A stretch of DNA of 64,000 nucleotides from Odiellus spinosus (GCA_963920705.1 OY987240.1:124001-188000); one strand, 5' to 3'; shown: positions 1 through 11,700, counted from the first letter of the stretch. Notes: generated by a model not told the origin, from the letters alone. Program-made: numbers and translations.

Positions 1-384
1 TTGTTTTTTAGATTTACCAATATTTGCTCTTTCGAGTGGTCTTAATTTTGTCTAAATCGCTTCAAAATCAAAAGTTTTGTGTCCATTTGAATCCAATAAT
101 CTTGGATTTTTAAGCGTTTTTGCTTAATTTTAACCAATTTTATATTTGTCACAATTTTGCAATTTAGACAAAACCAAAATCATTCGAAAGAGCAATTAAT
201 GGACAGTCTAAATAATAAGAGTTTTCAAAAATCCGTTGAAAAACAAGAAAAATATGGCCAATTCAAGAAATCATACAATATCAAAATAGTCAAATTTCAG
301 CTTTTAAAAATTCGCTTTTTGATATTAGATGTTTTTTGAATTGGCCATATTTTCCATGTTTTTCAACGGATTTTCCAAAACTCT
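1..384. repeat. Leading monomer, cut by the window start
   Basis: Landmark at 199. It carries GATTTACC in H2, CGCTTCAAAATC and TTTTATATTTGTCACAATTTTGC, the marker set also found at 1919-2302 and 4605-4988. The offset to 1919 is 1918 bp (five monomers), whereas the same marker set is not found one 2686-bp period away. This unit therefore belongs to a shorter, 5-monomer version of the HOR that follows. Confidence 0.8.
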
Positions 385-3070
385 TGTTTTTTAGATAGAC
401 CAATATTTGCTCTTTCGAGTGGTCTTAATTTTGTCTAAATCGCTTAAAAATCAAAAGTTTTGTGTCCATTTGAATCCAATAATCTTGGATTTTTAAGCGT
501 TTTTGCTTAATTTTAACCAATTTTGATATTTGTCACGTTTTGGCAATTTAGACAAAACCAAAGTCATTCGAAAGAGCAATTAATCGACAGTCTAAATAAT
601 AAGAGTTTTCAAAAATCCGTTGAAAAACAAGAAAAATATGGCCAATTCAAGAAATCATACAATATCAAAATAGTCAAATTTCAGATTTTAAAAATTCGCT
701 TTTTGATATTAGATGTTTTTTGAATTGGCCATATTTTCCATGTTTTTCAACGGATTTTACAAATTTCTTGTTTTTTAGATAGACCAATATTTGCTCTTTC
801 GAGTGGTCTTAATTTTGTCTAAATCGCTTAAAAATCAAAAGTTTTGTGTCCATTTGAATCCAATAATCTTGGATTTTTAAGCGTTTTTGCTTAATTTTAA
901 CCAATTTTGATATTTGTCACGTTTTGGCAATTTAGACAAAACCAAAGTCATTCGAAAGAGCAATTAATGGACAGTCTAAATAATAAGAGTTTTCAAAAAT
1001 CCGTTGAAAAACAAGAAAAATATGGCCAATTCAAGAAATCATACAATATCAAAATAGTCAAATTTCAGATTTTAAAAATTGGCTTTTTGATATTAGATGT
1101 TTTTTGAATTGGCTGTATTTTCCATGTTTTTCAACGGATTTTCCAAAACTCTTGTTTTTTAGATTTACCAATATTTGCTCTTTCGAGTGGTCTTAATTTT
1201 GTCTAAATCGCTTCAAAATCAAAAGTTTTGTGTCCATTTGAATCCAATAATCTTGGATTTTTAAGCGTTTTTGCTTAATTTTAACCAATTTTATATTTGT
1301 CACAATTTTGCAATTTAGACAAAACCAAAATCATTCGAAAGAGCAATTAATGGACAGTCTAAATAATAAGAGTTTTCAAAAATCCGTTGAAAAACAAGAA
1401 AAATATGGCCAATTCAAGAAATCATACAATATCAAAATAGTCAAATTTCAGATTTTAAAAATTCGCTTTTTGATTTTAGATGTTTTTTGAATTGGCCATA
1501 TTTTCCATGTTTTTCAACGAATTTTCCAAAACTCTTGTTTTTTAGATAGACCAATATTTGCTCTTTCGAGTGGTCATAATTTTGTCTAAATCGCTTAAAA
1601 ATCAAAAGTTTTGTGTCCATTTGAATCCAATAATCTTGGATTTTTAAGCGTTTTTGCTTAATTTTAACCAATTTTGATATTTGTCACGTTTTGGCAATTT
1701 AGACAAAACCAAAGTCATTCGAAAGAGCAATTAATGGACAGTCTAAATAATAAGAGTTTTCAAAAATCCGTTGAAAAACAAGAAAAATATGGCCAATTCA
1801 AGAAATCATACAATATCAAAATAGTCAAATTTCAGATTTTAAAAATTCGCTTTTTGATATTAGATGTTTATTGAATTGGCTGTATTTTCCATGTTTTTCA
1901 ACGGATTTTCCAAAACTCTTGTTTTTTAGATTTACCAATATTTGCTCTTTCGAGTGGTCTTAATTTTGTCTAAATCGCTTCAAAATCAAAAGTTTTGTGT
2001 CCATTTGAATCCAATAATCTTGGATTTTTAAGCGTTTTTGCTTAATTTTAACCAATTTTATATTTGTCACAATTTTGCAATTTAGACAAAACCAAAATCA
2101 TTCGAAAGAGCAATTAATGGACAGTCTAAATAATAAGAGTTTTCAAAAATCCGTTGAAAAACAAGAAAAATATGGCCAATTCAAGAAATCATACAATATC
2201 AAAATAGTCAAATTTCAGCTTTTAAAAATTCGCTTTTTGATATTAGATGTTTTTTGAATTGGCCATATTTTCCATGTTTTTCAACGGATTTTCCAAAACT
2301 CTTGTTTTTTAGATAGACCAATATTTGCTCTTTCGAGTGGTCTTAATTTTGTCTAAATCGCTTAAAAATCAAAAGTTTTGTGTCCATTTGAATCCAATAA
2401 TCTTGGATTTTTAAGCGTTTTTGCTTAATTTTAACCAATTTTGATATTTGTCACGTTTTGGCAATTTAGGCAAAACCAAAGTCATTCGAAAGAGCAATTA
2501 ATGGACAGTCTAAATAATAAGAGTTTTCAAAAATCCGTTGAAAAACAAGAAAAATATGGCCAATTCAAGAAATCATACAATATCAAAATAGTCAAATTTC
2601 AGATTTTAAAAATTCGCTTTTTGATATTAGATGTTTTTTGAATTGGCCATATTTTCCATGTTTTTCAACGGATTTTCCAAATTTCTTGTTTTTTAGATAG
2701 ACCAATATTTGCTCTTTCGAGTGGTCTTAATTTTGTCTAAATCGCTTAAAAATCAAAAGTTTTGTGTCCATTTGAATCCAATAATCTTGGATTTTTAAGC
2801 GTTTTTGCTTAATTTTAACCAATTTTGATATTTGTCACGTTTTGGCAATTTAGACAAAACCAAAGTCATTCGAAAGAGCAATTAATGGACAGTCTAAATA
2901 ATAAGAGTTTTCAAAAATCCGTTGAAAAACAAGAAAAATATGGCCAATTCAAGAAATCATACAATATCAAAATAGTCAAATTTCAGATTTTAAAAATTCG
3001 CTTTTTGATATTAGATGTTTTTTGAATTGGCCATATTTTCCATGTTTTTCAACGGATTTTCCAAATTTCT
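385..3070. repeat. 7-mer higher-order repeat, copy 1 (2686 bp)
   Basis: Landmarks 583, 967, 1350, 1734, 2117, 2501, 2885. Diagnostic bases recur 2686 bp later: GGATTTTACAAATTTC (751 and 3437), ATTGGCTTTTTG (1079 and 3765), GGCTGTATTTT (1112/1879 and 3798/4565), GATTTACC (1161/1929 and 3847/4615) and GTGGTCATAATT (1570 and 4256). Private changes include ATCGACAG at 583 and AGGCAAAACC at 2469. The left edge is set by AAAACTC here versus AAATTTC in copy 2. Confidence 0.88.
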
Positions 3071-5756
3071 TGTTTTTTAGATAGACCAATATTTGCTCTT
3101 TCGAGTGGTCTTAATTTTGTCTAAATCGCTTAAAAATCAAAAGTTTTGTGTCCATTTGAATCCAATAATCTTGGATTTTTAAGCGTTTTTGCTTAATTTT
3201 AACCAATTTTGATATTTGTCACGTTTTGGCAATTTAGACAAAACCAAAGTCATTCGAAAGAGCAATTAATGGACAGTCTAAATAATAAGAGTTTTCAAAA
3301 ATCCGTTGAAAAACAAGAAAAATATGGCCAATTCAAGAAATCATACAATATCAAAATAGTCAAATTTCAGATTTTAAAAATTCGCTTTTTGATATTAGAT
3401 GTTTTTTGAATTGGCCATATTTTCCATGTTTTTCAACGGATTTTACAAATTTCTTGTTTTTTAGATAGACCAATATTTGCTCTTTCGAGTGGTCTTAATT
3501 TTGTCTAAATCGCTTAAAAATCAAAAGTTTTGTGTCCATTTGAATCCAATAATCTTGGATTTTTAAGCGTTTTTGCTTAATTTTAACCAATTTTGATATT
3601 TGTCACGTTTTGGCAATTTAGACAAAACCAAAGTCATTCGAAAGAGCAATTAATGGACAGTCTAAATAATAAGAGTTTTCAAAAATCCGTTGAAAAACAA
3701 GAAAAATATGGCCAATTCAAGAAATCATACAATATCAAAATAGTCAAATTTCAAATTTTAAAAATTGGCTTTTTGATATTAGATGTTTTTTGAATTGGCT
3801 GTATTTTCCATGTTTTTCAACGGATTTTCCAAAACTCTTGTTTTTTAGATTTACCAATATTTGCTCTTTCGAGTGGTCTTAATTTTGTCTAAATCGCTTC
3901 AAAATCAAAAGTTTTGTGTCCATTTGAATCCAATAATCTTGGATTTTTAAGCGTTTTTGCTTAATTTTAACCAATTTTATATTTGTCACAATTTTGCAAT
4001 TTAGACAAAACCAAAATCATTCGAAAGAGCAATTAATGGACAGTCTAAATAATAAGAGTTTTCAAAAATCCGTTGAAAAACAAGAAAAATATGGCCAATT
4101 CAAGAAATCATACAATATCAAAATAGTCAAATTTCAGATTTTAAAAATTCGCTTTTTGATTTTAGATGTTTTTTGAATTGGCCATATTTTCCATGTTTTT
4201 CAACGAATTTTCCAAAACTCTTGTTTTTTAGATAGACCAATATTTGCTCTTTCGAGTGGTCATAATTTTGTCTAAATCGCTTAAAAATCAAAAGTTTTGT
4301 GTCCATTTGAATCCAATAATCTTGGATTTTTAAGCGTTTTTGCTTAATTTTAACCAATTTTGATATTTGTCACGTTTTGGCAATTTAGACAAAACCAAAG
4401 TCATTCGAAAGAGCAATTAATGGACAGTCTAAATAATAAGAGTTTTCAAAAATCCGTTGAAAAACAAGAAAAATATGGCCAATTCAAGAAATCATACAAT
4501 ATCAAAATAGTCAAATTTCAGATTTTAAAAATTCGCTTTTTGATATTAGATGTTTTTTGAATTGGCTGTATTTTCCATGTTTTTCAACGGATTTTCCAAA
4601 ACTCTTGTTTTTTAGATTTACCAATATTTGCTCTTTCGAGTGGTCTTAATTTTGTCTAAATCGCTTCAAAATCAAAAGTTTTGTGTCCATTTGAATCCAA
4701 TAATCTTGGATTTTTAAGCGTTTTTGCTTAATTTTAACCAATTTTATATTTGTCACAATTTTGCAATTTAGACAAAACCAAAATCATTCGAAAGAGCAAT
4801 TAATGGACAGTCTAAATAATAAGAGTTTTCAAAAATCCGTTGAAAAACAAGAAAAATATGGCCAATTCAAGAAATCATACAATATCAAAATAGTCAAATT
4901 TCAGCTTTTAAAAATTCGCTTTTTGATATTAGATGTTTTTTGAATTGGCCATATTTTCCATGTTTTTCAACGGATTTTCCAAAACTCTTGTTTTTTAGAT
5001 AGACCAATATTTGCTCTTTCGAGTGGTCTTAATTTTGTCTAAATCGCTTAAAAATCAAAAGTTTTGTGTCCATTTGAATCCAATAATCTTGGATTTTTAA
5101 GCGTTTTTGCTTAATTTTAACCAATTTTGATATTTGTCACGTTTTGGCAATTTAGACAAAACCAAAGTCATTCGAAAGAGCAATTAATGGACAGTCTAAA
5201 TAATAAGAGTTTTCAAAAATCCGTTGAAAAACAAGAAAAATATGGCCAATTCAAGAAATCATACAATATCAAAATAGTCAAATTTCAGATTTTAAAAATT
5301 CGCTTTTTGATATTTGATGTTTTTTGAATTGGCCATATTTTCCATGTTTTTCAACGGATTTTCCAAATTTCTTGTTTTTTAGATAGACCAATATTTGCTC
5401 TTTCGAGTGGTCTTAATTTTGTCTAAATCGCTTAAAAATCAAAAGTTTTGTGTCCATTTGAATCCAATAATCTTGGATTTTTAAGCGTTTTTGCTTAATT
5501 TTAACCAATTTTGATATTTGTCACGTTTTGGCAATTTAGGCAAAACCAAAGTCATTCGAAAGAGCAATTAATGGACAGTCTAAATAATAAGAGTTTTCAA
5601 AAATCCGTTGAAAAACAAGAAAAATATGGCCAATTCAAGAAATCATACAATATCAAAATAGTCAAATTTCAGATTTTAAAAATTCGCTTTTTGATATTAG
5701 ATGTTTTTTGAATTGGCCATATTTTCCATGTTTTTCAACGGATTTTCCAAATTTCT
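3071..5756. repeat. 7-mer higher-order repeat, copy 2 (2686 bp)
   Basis: Landmarks 3269, 3653, 4036, 4420, 4803, 5187, 5571. It repeats the marker order of copy 1 in register. Private differences include TTCAAATTTTAAAAATTGG near 3752, GATATTTGATG near 5310, and AGGCAAAACC at 5539, which in copy 1 falls one monomer earlier. The copies are close but not identical. Confidence 0.86.
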
Positions 5757-7449
5757 TGTTTTTTAGATAGACCAATATTTGCTCTTTCGAGTGGTCTTAA
5801 TTTTGTCTAAATCGCTTAAAAATCAAAAGTTTTGTGTCCATTTGAATCCAATAATCTTGGATTTTTAAGCGTTTTTGCTTAATTTTAACCAATTTTGATA
5901 TTTGTCACGTTTTGGCAATTTAGACAAAACCAAAGTCATTCGAAAGAGCAATTAATGGACAGTCTAAATAATAAGAGTTTTCAAAAATTCGTTGAAAAAC
6001 AAGAAAAATATGGCCAATTCAAGAAATCATACAATATCAAAATAGTCAAATTTCAGATTTTAAAAATTCGCTTTTTGATATTAGATGTTTTTTGAATTGG
6101 CCATATTTTCCATGTTTTTCAACGGATTTTCCAAATTTCTTGTTTTTTAGATAGACCAATATTTGCTCTTTCGAGTGGTCTTAATTTTGTCTAAATCGCT
6201 TAAAAATCAAAAGTTTTGTGTCCATTTGAATCCAATAATCTTGGATTTTTAAGCGTTTTTGCTTAATTTTAACCAATTTTGATATTTGTCACGTTTTGGC
6301 AATTTAGACAAAACCAAAGTCATTCGAAAGAGCAATTAATGGACAGTCTAAATAATAAGAGTTTTCAAAAATCCGTTGAAAAACAAGAAAAATATGGCCA
6401 ATTCAAGAAATCATACAATATCAAAATAGTCAAATTTCAGATTTTAAAAATTCGCTTTTTGATATTAGATGTTTTTTGAATTGGCCATATTTTCCATGTT
6501 TTTCAACGGATTTTCCAAATTTCTTGTTTTTTAGATAGACCAATATTTGCTCTTTCGAGTGGTCTTAATTTTGTCTAAATCGCTTAAAAATCAAAAGTTT
6601 TGTGTCCATTTGAATCCAATAATCTTGGATTTTTAAGCGTTTTTGCTTAATTTTAACCAATTTTGATATTTGTCACGTTTTGGCAATTTAGGCAAAACCA
6701 AAGTCATTCGAAAGAGCAATTAATGGACAGTCTAAATAATAAGAGTTTTCAAAAATCCGTTGAAAAACAAGAAAAATATGGCCAATTCAAGAAATCATAC
6801 AATATCAAAAAAAAAAATTTCAGATTTTAAAAATTCGCTTTTTGATATTAGATGTTTTTTGAATTGGCCATATTTTCCATGTTTTTCAACGGATTTTCCA
6901 AATTTCTTGTTTTTTAGATAGACCAATATTTGCTCTTTCGAGTGGTCTTAATTTTGTCTAAATCGCTTAAAAATCAAAAGTTTTGTGTCCATTTGAATCC
7001 AATAATCTTGGATTTTTAAGCGTTTTTGCTTAATTTTAACCAATTTTGATATTTGTCACGTTTTGGCAATTTAGACAAAACCAAAGTCATTCGAAAGAGC
7101 AATTAATGGACAGTCTAAATAATAAGAGTTTTCAAAAATCTGTTGAAAAACAAGAAAAATATGGCCAATTCAAGAAATCATACAATATCAAAATAGTCAA
7201 ATTTCAGATTTTAAAAATTCGCTTTTTGATATTAGATGTTTTTTGAATTGGCCATATTTTCCATGTTTTTCAACGGATTTTCCAAATTTCTTGTTTTTTA
7301 GATAGACCAATATTTGCTCTTTCGAGTGGTCTTAATTTTGTCTAAATCGCTTAAAAATCAAAAGTTTTGTGTCCATTTGAATCCAATAATCTTGGATTTT
7401 TAAGCGTTTTTGCTTAATTTTAACCAATTTTGATATTTGTCACGTTTTG

Positions 7450-7577
7450 GCAATTTAGACAAAACCAAAGTCATTCGAAAGAGCAATTAATGGACAGTCT
7501 AAATAATAAGAGTTTTCAAAAATCCGTTGAAAAACAAGAAAAATATGGCCAATTCAAGAAATCATACAATATCAAAA
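7450..7577 (+). repeat. Left arm H1 of the dyad (reference copy)
   Basis: This 128-bp arm runs from GCAATTTAGACAAAA to AATATCAAAA. It is the inverted partner of 7608-7734. By hand alignment about 105 of 128 positions match, with one gap. The longest exact blocks are AAAATCCGTTGAAAAACA and AAAATATGGCCAATTCAA (18 bases each) and TCGAAAGAGCAA (12 bases). Across the window this arm looks like the most constant part of the monomer: most changes in its first 70 bases are private to single copies. It contains an open frame rich in Lys, Gln and Asn, which I do not regard as coding. Confidence 0.9.
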
Positions 7578-7607
7578 TAGTCAAATTTCAGATTTTAAAA
7601 ATTCGCT
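7578..7607. repeat. Centre (loop) of the monomer dyad
   Basis: These 30 bases lie between the two inverted arms and would be the loop if one strand folded. The middle holds the palindrome TTTTAAAA. The flanks AATATCAAAA and TTTTGATATT pair with each other and close the stem. Variant copies carry GATTTTAG in place of GATATTAG just after the loop, or a T for A in CAGATT. Confidence 0.85.
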
Positions 7608-7734
7608 TTTTGATATTAGATGTTTTTTGAATTGGCCATATTTTCCATGTTTTTCAACGGATTTTCCAAATTTCTTGTTTTTTAGATAGACCAATATTTG
7701 CTCTTTCGAGTGGTCTTAATTTTGTCTAAATCGC
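7608..7734 (-). repeat. Right arm H2 of the dyad, inverted copy of H1
   Basis: Read on the minus strand, this arm runs GCGATTTAGACAAAA to AATATCAAAA and parallels H1 along its full length. It carries most of the array's subtype markers. These are GAGTGGTCTT, GAGTGGTCAT, GGAGTGGTCTT or GATACGTGTTG next to CTCTTT; AAAACTC or AAATTTC; GATAG or GATTTA; and GGCCATATT, GGCTATATT or GGCTGTATT. On the minus strand it gives a 66-81 codon open frame resembling the frame in H1, as expected for an inverted copy. Confidence 0.9.
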
Positions 7735-7763
7735 TTAAAAATCAAAAGTTTTGTGTCCATTTG

Positions 7764-7782
7764 AATCCAATAATCTTGGATT
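7764..7782. repeat. Small dyad 1 in the spacer: AATCCAA / TTGGATT
   Basis: A perfect 7-bp inverted repeat around a 5-base loop (TAATC). It is present in type A spacers throughout the window. Type B spacers have TTTGATT as the right arm, which breaks one pair. Type D spacers delete the right arm. It could form a small cruciform or an RNA hairpin; no function can be read from the sequence. Confidence 0.75.
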
Positions 7783-7783
7783 T

Positions 7784-7801
7784 TTAAGCGTTTTTGCTTA
7801 A
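7784..7801. repeat. Small dyad 2 in the spacer: TTAAGC / GCTTAA
   Basis: A perfect 6-bp inverted repeat around GTTTTT, two bases downstream of dyad 1. Type B (TTAGCTTCA) and type C (AAAGTG with GCTTATTTT) spacers weaken it. Together with dyad 1 it makes the spacer a pair of adjacent small hairpins next to the large arm dyad. Confidence 0.7.
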
Positions 7802-8790
7802 TTTTAACCAATTTTGATATTTGTCACGTTTTGGCAATTTAGACAAAACCAAAGTCATTCGAAAGAGCAATTAATGGACAGTCTAAATAATAAGAGTTTT
7901 CAAAAATCCGTTGAAAAACAAGAAAAATATGGCCAATTCAAGAAATCATACAATATCAAAATAGTCAAATTTCAGATTTTAAAAATTCGCTTTTTGATAT
8001 TAGATGTTTTTTGAATTGGCCATATTTTCCATGTTTTTCAACGGATTTTCCAAATTTCTTGTTTTTTAGATAGACCAATATTTGCTCTTTCGAGTGGTCT
8101 TAATTTTGTCTAAATCGCTTAAAAATCAAAAGTTTTGTGTCCATTTGAATCCAATAATCTTGGATTTTTAAGCGTTTTTGCTTAATTTTAACCAATTTTG
8201 ATATTTGTCACGTTTTGGCAATTTAGGCAAAACCAAAGTCATTCGAAAGAGCAATTAATGGACAGTCTAAATAATAAGAGTTTTCAAAAATCCGTTGAAA
8301 AACAAGAAAAATATGGCCAATTCAAGAAATCATACAATATCAAAATAGTCAAATTTCAGATTTTAAAAATTCGCTTTTTGATATTAGATGTTTTTTGAAT
8401 TGGCCATATTTTCCATGTTTTTCAACGGATTTTCCAAATTTCTTGTTTTTTAGATAGACCAATATTTGCTCTTTCGAGTGGTCTTAATTTTGTCTAAATC
8501 GCTTAAAAATCAAAAGTTTTGTGTCCATTTGAATCCAATAATCTTGGATTTTTAAGCGTTTTTGCTTAATTTTAACCAATTTTGATATTTGTCACGTTTT
8601 GGCAATTAAGACAAAACCAAAGTCATTCGAAAGAGCAATTAATGGACAGTCTAAATAATAAGAGTTTTCAAAAATCCGTTGAAAAACAAGAAAAATATGG
8701 CCAATTCAAGAAATCATACAATATCAAAATAGTCAAATTTCAGATTTTAAAAATTCGCTTTTTGATTTTAGATGTTTTTTGAATTGGCCA

Positions 8791-11700
8791 TATTTTCCAT
8801 GTTTTTCAACGAATTTTCCAAAACTCTTGTTTTTTAGATAGACCAATATTTCCTCTTTCGAGTGGTCTTAATTTTGTCTAAATCGCTTCAAAATCAAATG
8901 TTTTGTGTCCATTTGAATCCAATAATGTTTGATTTTTAAGCGTTTTAGCTTCATTTCAACCCATTTTATATTTGTCACGTTTTGGCAATTTAGACAAAAC
9001 CAAAGTCATTCGAAAGAGCAATTAATGGACAGTCTAAATAATAAGAGTTTTCAAAAATCCGTGGAAAAACAAGAAAAATATGGCCAATTCAAGAAATCAT
9101 ACAATATCAAAATAGTCAAATTTCAGATTTTAAAAATTCGCTTTTTGATATTAGATGTTTTTTGAATTGGCCATATTTTCCATGTTTTTCAACGGATTTT
9201 CCAAAACTCTTGTTTTTTAGATAGACCAATATTTGGTCTTTCGAGTGGTCTTAATTTTGTCTAAATCGCTTAAAAATCAAAAGTTTTGTGTCCATTTGAA
9301 TCCAATAATCTTGGATTTTTAAGCGTTTTTGCTTAATTTTAACCAATTTTATATTTGTCACGTTTAGGCAATTTAGACAAAACCAAAGTCATTCGAAAGA
9401 GAAATTAATGGACAGTCTAAATAATAAGTTTTCAAAAATCCGTTGAAAAACAAGAAAAATATGGCCATTTCAAGAAATCATACAATATCAAAATAGTCAA
9501 ATTTCAGATTTTAAAAATTCGCTTTTTGATATTAGATGTTTTTTGAATTGGCTATATTTTCCATGTTTTTCAACGGATTTTCCAAAACTCTTGTTTTTTA
9601 GATAGACCAATATTTGCTCTTTCGAGTGGTCTTAATTTTGCCTAAATCGCTTAAAAATCAAACGTTTTGTGTCCATTTGAATCCAATAATCTTGGATTTT
9701 TAAGCGTTTTTGCTTAATTTTAACCAATTTTGATATTTGTCACGTTTTGGCAATTTAGACAAAACCAAAGTCATTCGAAAGAGCAATTAATGGACAGTCT
9801 AAATAATAAGAGTTTTCAAAAATCTGTTGAAAAACAAGAAAAATATGGCCAATTCAAGAAATCATACAATATCAAAATAGTCAAATTTCAGATTTTAAAA
9901 ATTCGCTTTTTGATTTTAGATGTTTTTTGAATTGGCCATATTTTCCATGTTTTTCAACGAATTTTCCAAAACTCTTGTTTTTTAGATAGACCAATATTTG
10001 CTCTTTCGAGTGGTCTTAATTTTGTCTAAATCGCTTCAAAATCAAATGTTTTGTGTCCATTTGAATCCAATAATGTTTGATTTTTAAGCGTTTTAGCTTC
10101 ATTTCAACCCATTTTATATTTGTCACGTTTTGGCAATTTAGACAAAACCAAAGTCATTCGAAAGAGCAATTAATGGACAGTCTAAATAATAAGAGTTTTC
10201 AAAAATCTGTTGAAAAACAAGAAAAATATGGCCAATTCAAGAAATCATACAATATCAAAATAGTCAAATTTCAGATTTTAAAAATTCGCTTTTTGATTTT
10301 AGATGTTTTTTGAATTGGCCATATTTTCCATGTTTTTCAACGAATTTTCCAAAACTCTTGTTTTTTAGATAGACCAATATTTGCTCTTTCGAGTGGTCTT
10401 AATTTTGTCTAAATCGCTTCAAAATCAAATGTTTTGTGTCCATTTGAATCCAATAATGTTTGATTTTTAAGCGTTTTAGCTTCATTTCAACCCATTTTAT
10501 ATTTGTCACGTTTTGGCAATTTAGACAAAACCAAAGTCATTCGAAAGAGCAATTAATGGACAGTCTAAATAATAAGAGGTTTCAAAAATCCGTTGAAAAA
10601 CAAGAAAAATATGGCCAATTCAAGAAATCATACAATATCAAAATAGTCAAATTTCTGATTTTAAAATTCGCTTTTTGATATTAGATGTTTTTTGAATTGG
10701 CCATATTTTCCATGTTTTTCAACGGATTTTCCAAAACTCTTGTTTTTTAGATAGACCAATATTTGGTCTTTCGAGTGGTCTTAATTTTGTCTAAATCGCT
10801 TAAAAATCAAAAGTTTTGTGTCCATTTGAATCCAATAATCTTGGATTTTTAAGCGTTTTTGCTTAATTTTAACCAATTTTATATTTGTCACGTTTAGGCA
10901 ATTTAGACAAAACCAAAGTCATTCGAAAGAGCAATTATGGACAGTCTAAATAATAAGTTTTCAAAAATCCGTTGAAAAACAAGAAAAATATGGCCATTTC
11001 AAGAAATCATACAATATCAAAATAGTCAAATTTCAGATTTTAAAAATTCGCTTTTTGATATTAGATGTTTTTTGAATTGGCTATATTTTCCATGTTTTTC
11101 AACGGATTTTCCAAAACTCTTGTTTTTTAGATAGACCAATATTTGCTCTTTCGATACGTGTTGATTTTGTCTAAATCGCTTTAAAATCAAAAGTTTTGTT
11201 TCCATTTGAATCCAATAATGTTTGATTTTTAAGCGTTTTAGCTTCATTTCAACCCATTTTATATTTGTCACGTTTTTGCAATTTAGACAAAACCAAAGTC
11301 ATTCGAAAGAGCAATTAATGGACAGTCTAAATAATAAGAGTTTTCAAAAATTCGTTGAAAAACAAGAAAAATATGGCCAATTCAAGAAATCATACAATAT
11401 CAAAATAGTCAAATTTCTGATTTTAAAAATTCGCTTTTTGATTTTAGATGTTTTTTGAATTGGCCATATTTTCCATGTTTTTCAACGGATTTTCCAAATT
11501 TCTTGTTTTTTAGATAGACCAATATTTGCTCTTTCGAGTGGTCTTAATTTTGTCTAAATCGCTTAAAAATCAAAAGTTTTGTGTCCATTTGAATCCAATA
11601 ATCTTGGATTTTTAAGCGTTTTTGCTTAATTTTAACCAATTTTGATATTTGTCACGTTTTGGCAATTTAGACAAAACCAAAGTCATTCGAAAGAGCAATT

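Larger units (their letters stand above)
7450..7833 (+). repeat. Reference monomer (384 bp) from the uniform zone
   Basis: This copy serves as a type monomer because its neighbours are nearly identical. It is set to begin at the GCAATTTAGAC that opens the left arm, and the next such start is at 7834. Order: left arm H1 7450-7577, centre 7578-7607, right inverted arm H2 7608-7734, spacer 7735-7833. The arms are related to each other as inverted repeats; the spacer is not. Other copies can be placed by their ATGGACAG landmark, which lies 40 bases after the monomer start. The phase is arbitrary, since any circular permutation describes the array equally well. Confidence 0.93.
7735..7833. repeat. 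Inter-arm spacer (reference copy, type A)
   Basis: This 99-bp stretch separates H2 from the next H1 and has no inverted counterpart. Four main versions occur. Type A has CTTGGATTTTTAAGCG and GCTTAATTTTAACCAATTTT. Type B has TGTTTGATTTTTAAGCG, TTAGCTTCATTTCAACCCA, and usually AAATG in place of AAAAG. Type C has TTTTAAAGTG and an 11-bp loss giving GCTTATTTTATATTTG. Type D has a 15-bp loss giving CCATTGAATCCAATAAGCG. Most length differences between monomers arise here. Confidence 0.85.
5757..8790. repeat. Near-uniform run of 384-bp type A monomers
   Basis: Landmarks 5955, 6339, 6723, 7106, 7490, 7874, 8258, 8642. All have type A spacers, GAGTGGTCTT and AAATTTC in H2, with very few differences. 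AGGCAAAACC at 6691 and 8226 marks individual copies, and the same change is at 2469 and 5539. The copy at 6723 has an A-run replacing TAGTC at about 6807-6817. The last copy switches to GCAATTAAGAC, GATTTTAG and AAAACTC, leading into the next block. The low divergence suggests recent local amplification. Confidence 0.85.

Noticed and set aside
7478-7495. Possible CENP-B box at TTCGAAAGAGCAATT in H1
   Set aside because: The TTCG and the central A fit the mammalian box NTTCGNNNNANNCGGGN, but the required CGGG is absent (AATT in its place). A different binding protein is possible but not supported by sequence.
7764-7801. Hairpins followed by T-runs resembling bacterial intrinsic terminators
   Set aside because: Stems are AT-rich and weak, they repeat in every monomer, and there are no genes to terminate. 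The context is eukaryotic satellite DNA.
7813-7833. TATA-like TTTTGATATTTG or TTTTATATTTG before each H1
   Set aside because: In 27% GC sequence such strings are expected by chance. No downstream gene or other promoter element is seen.
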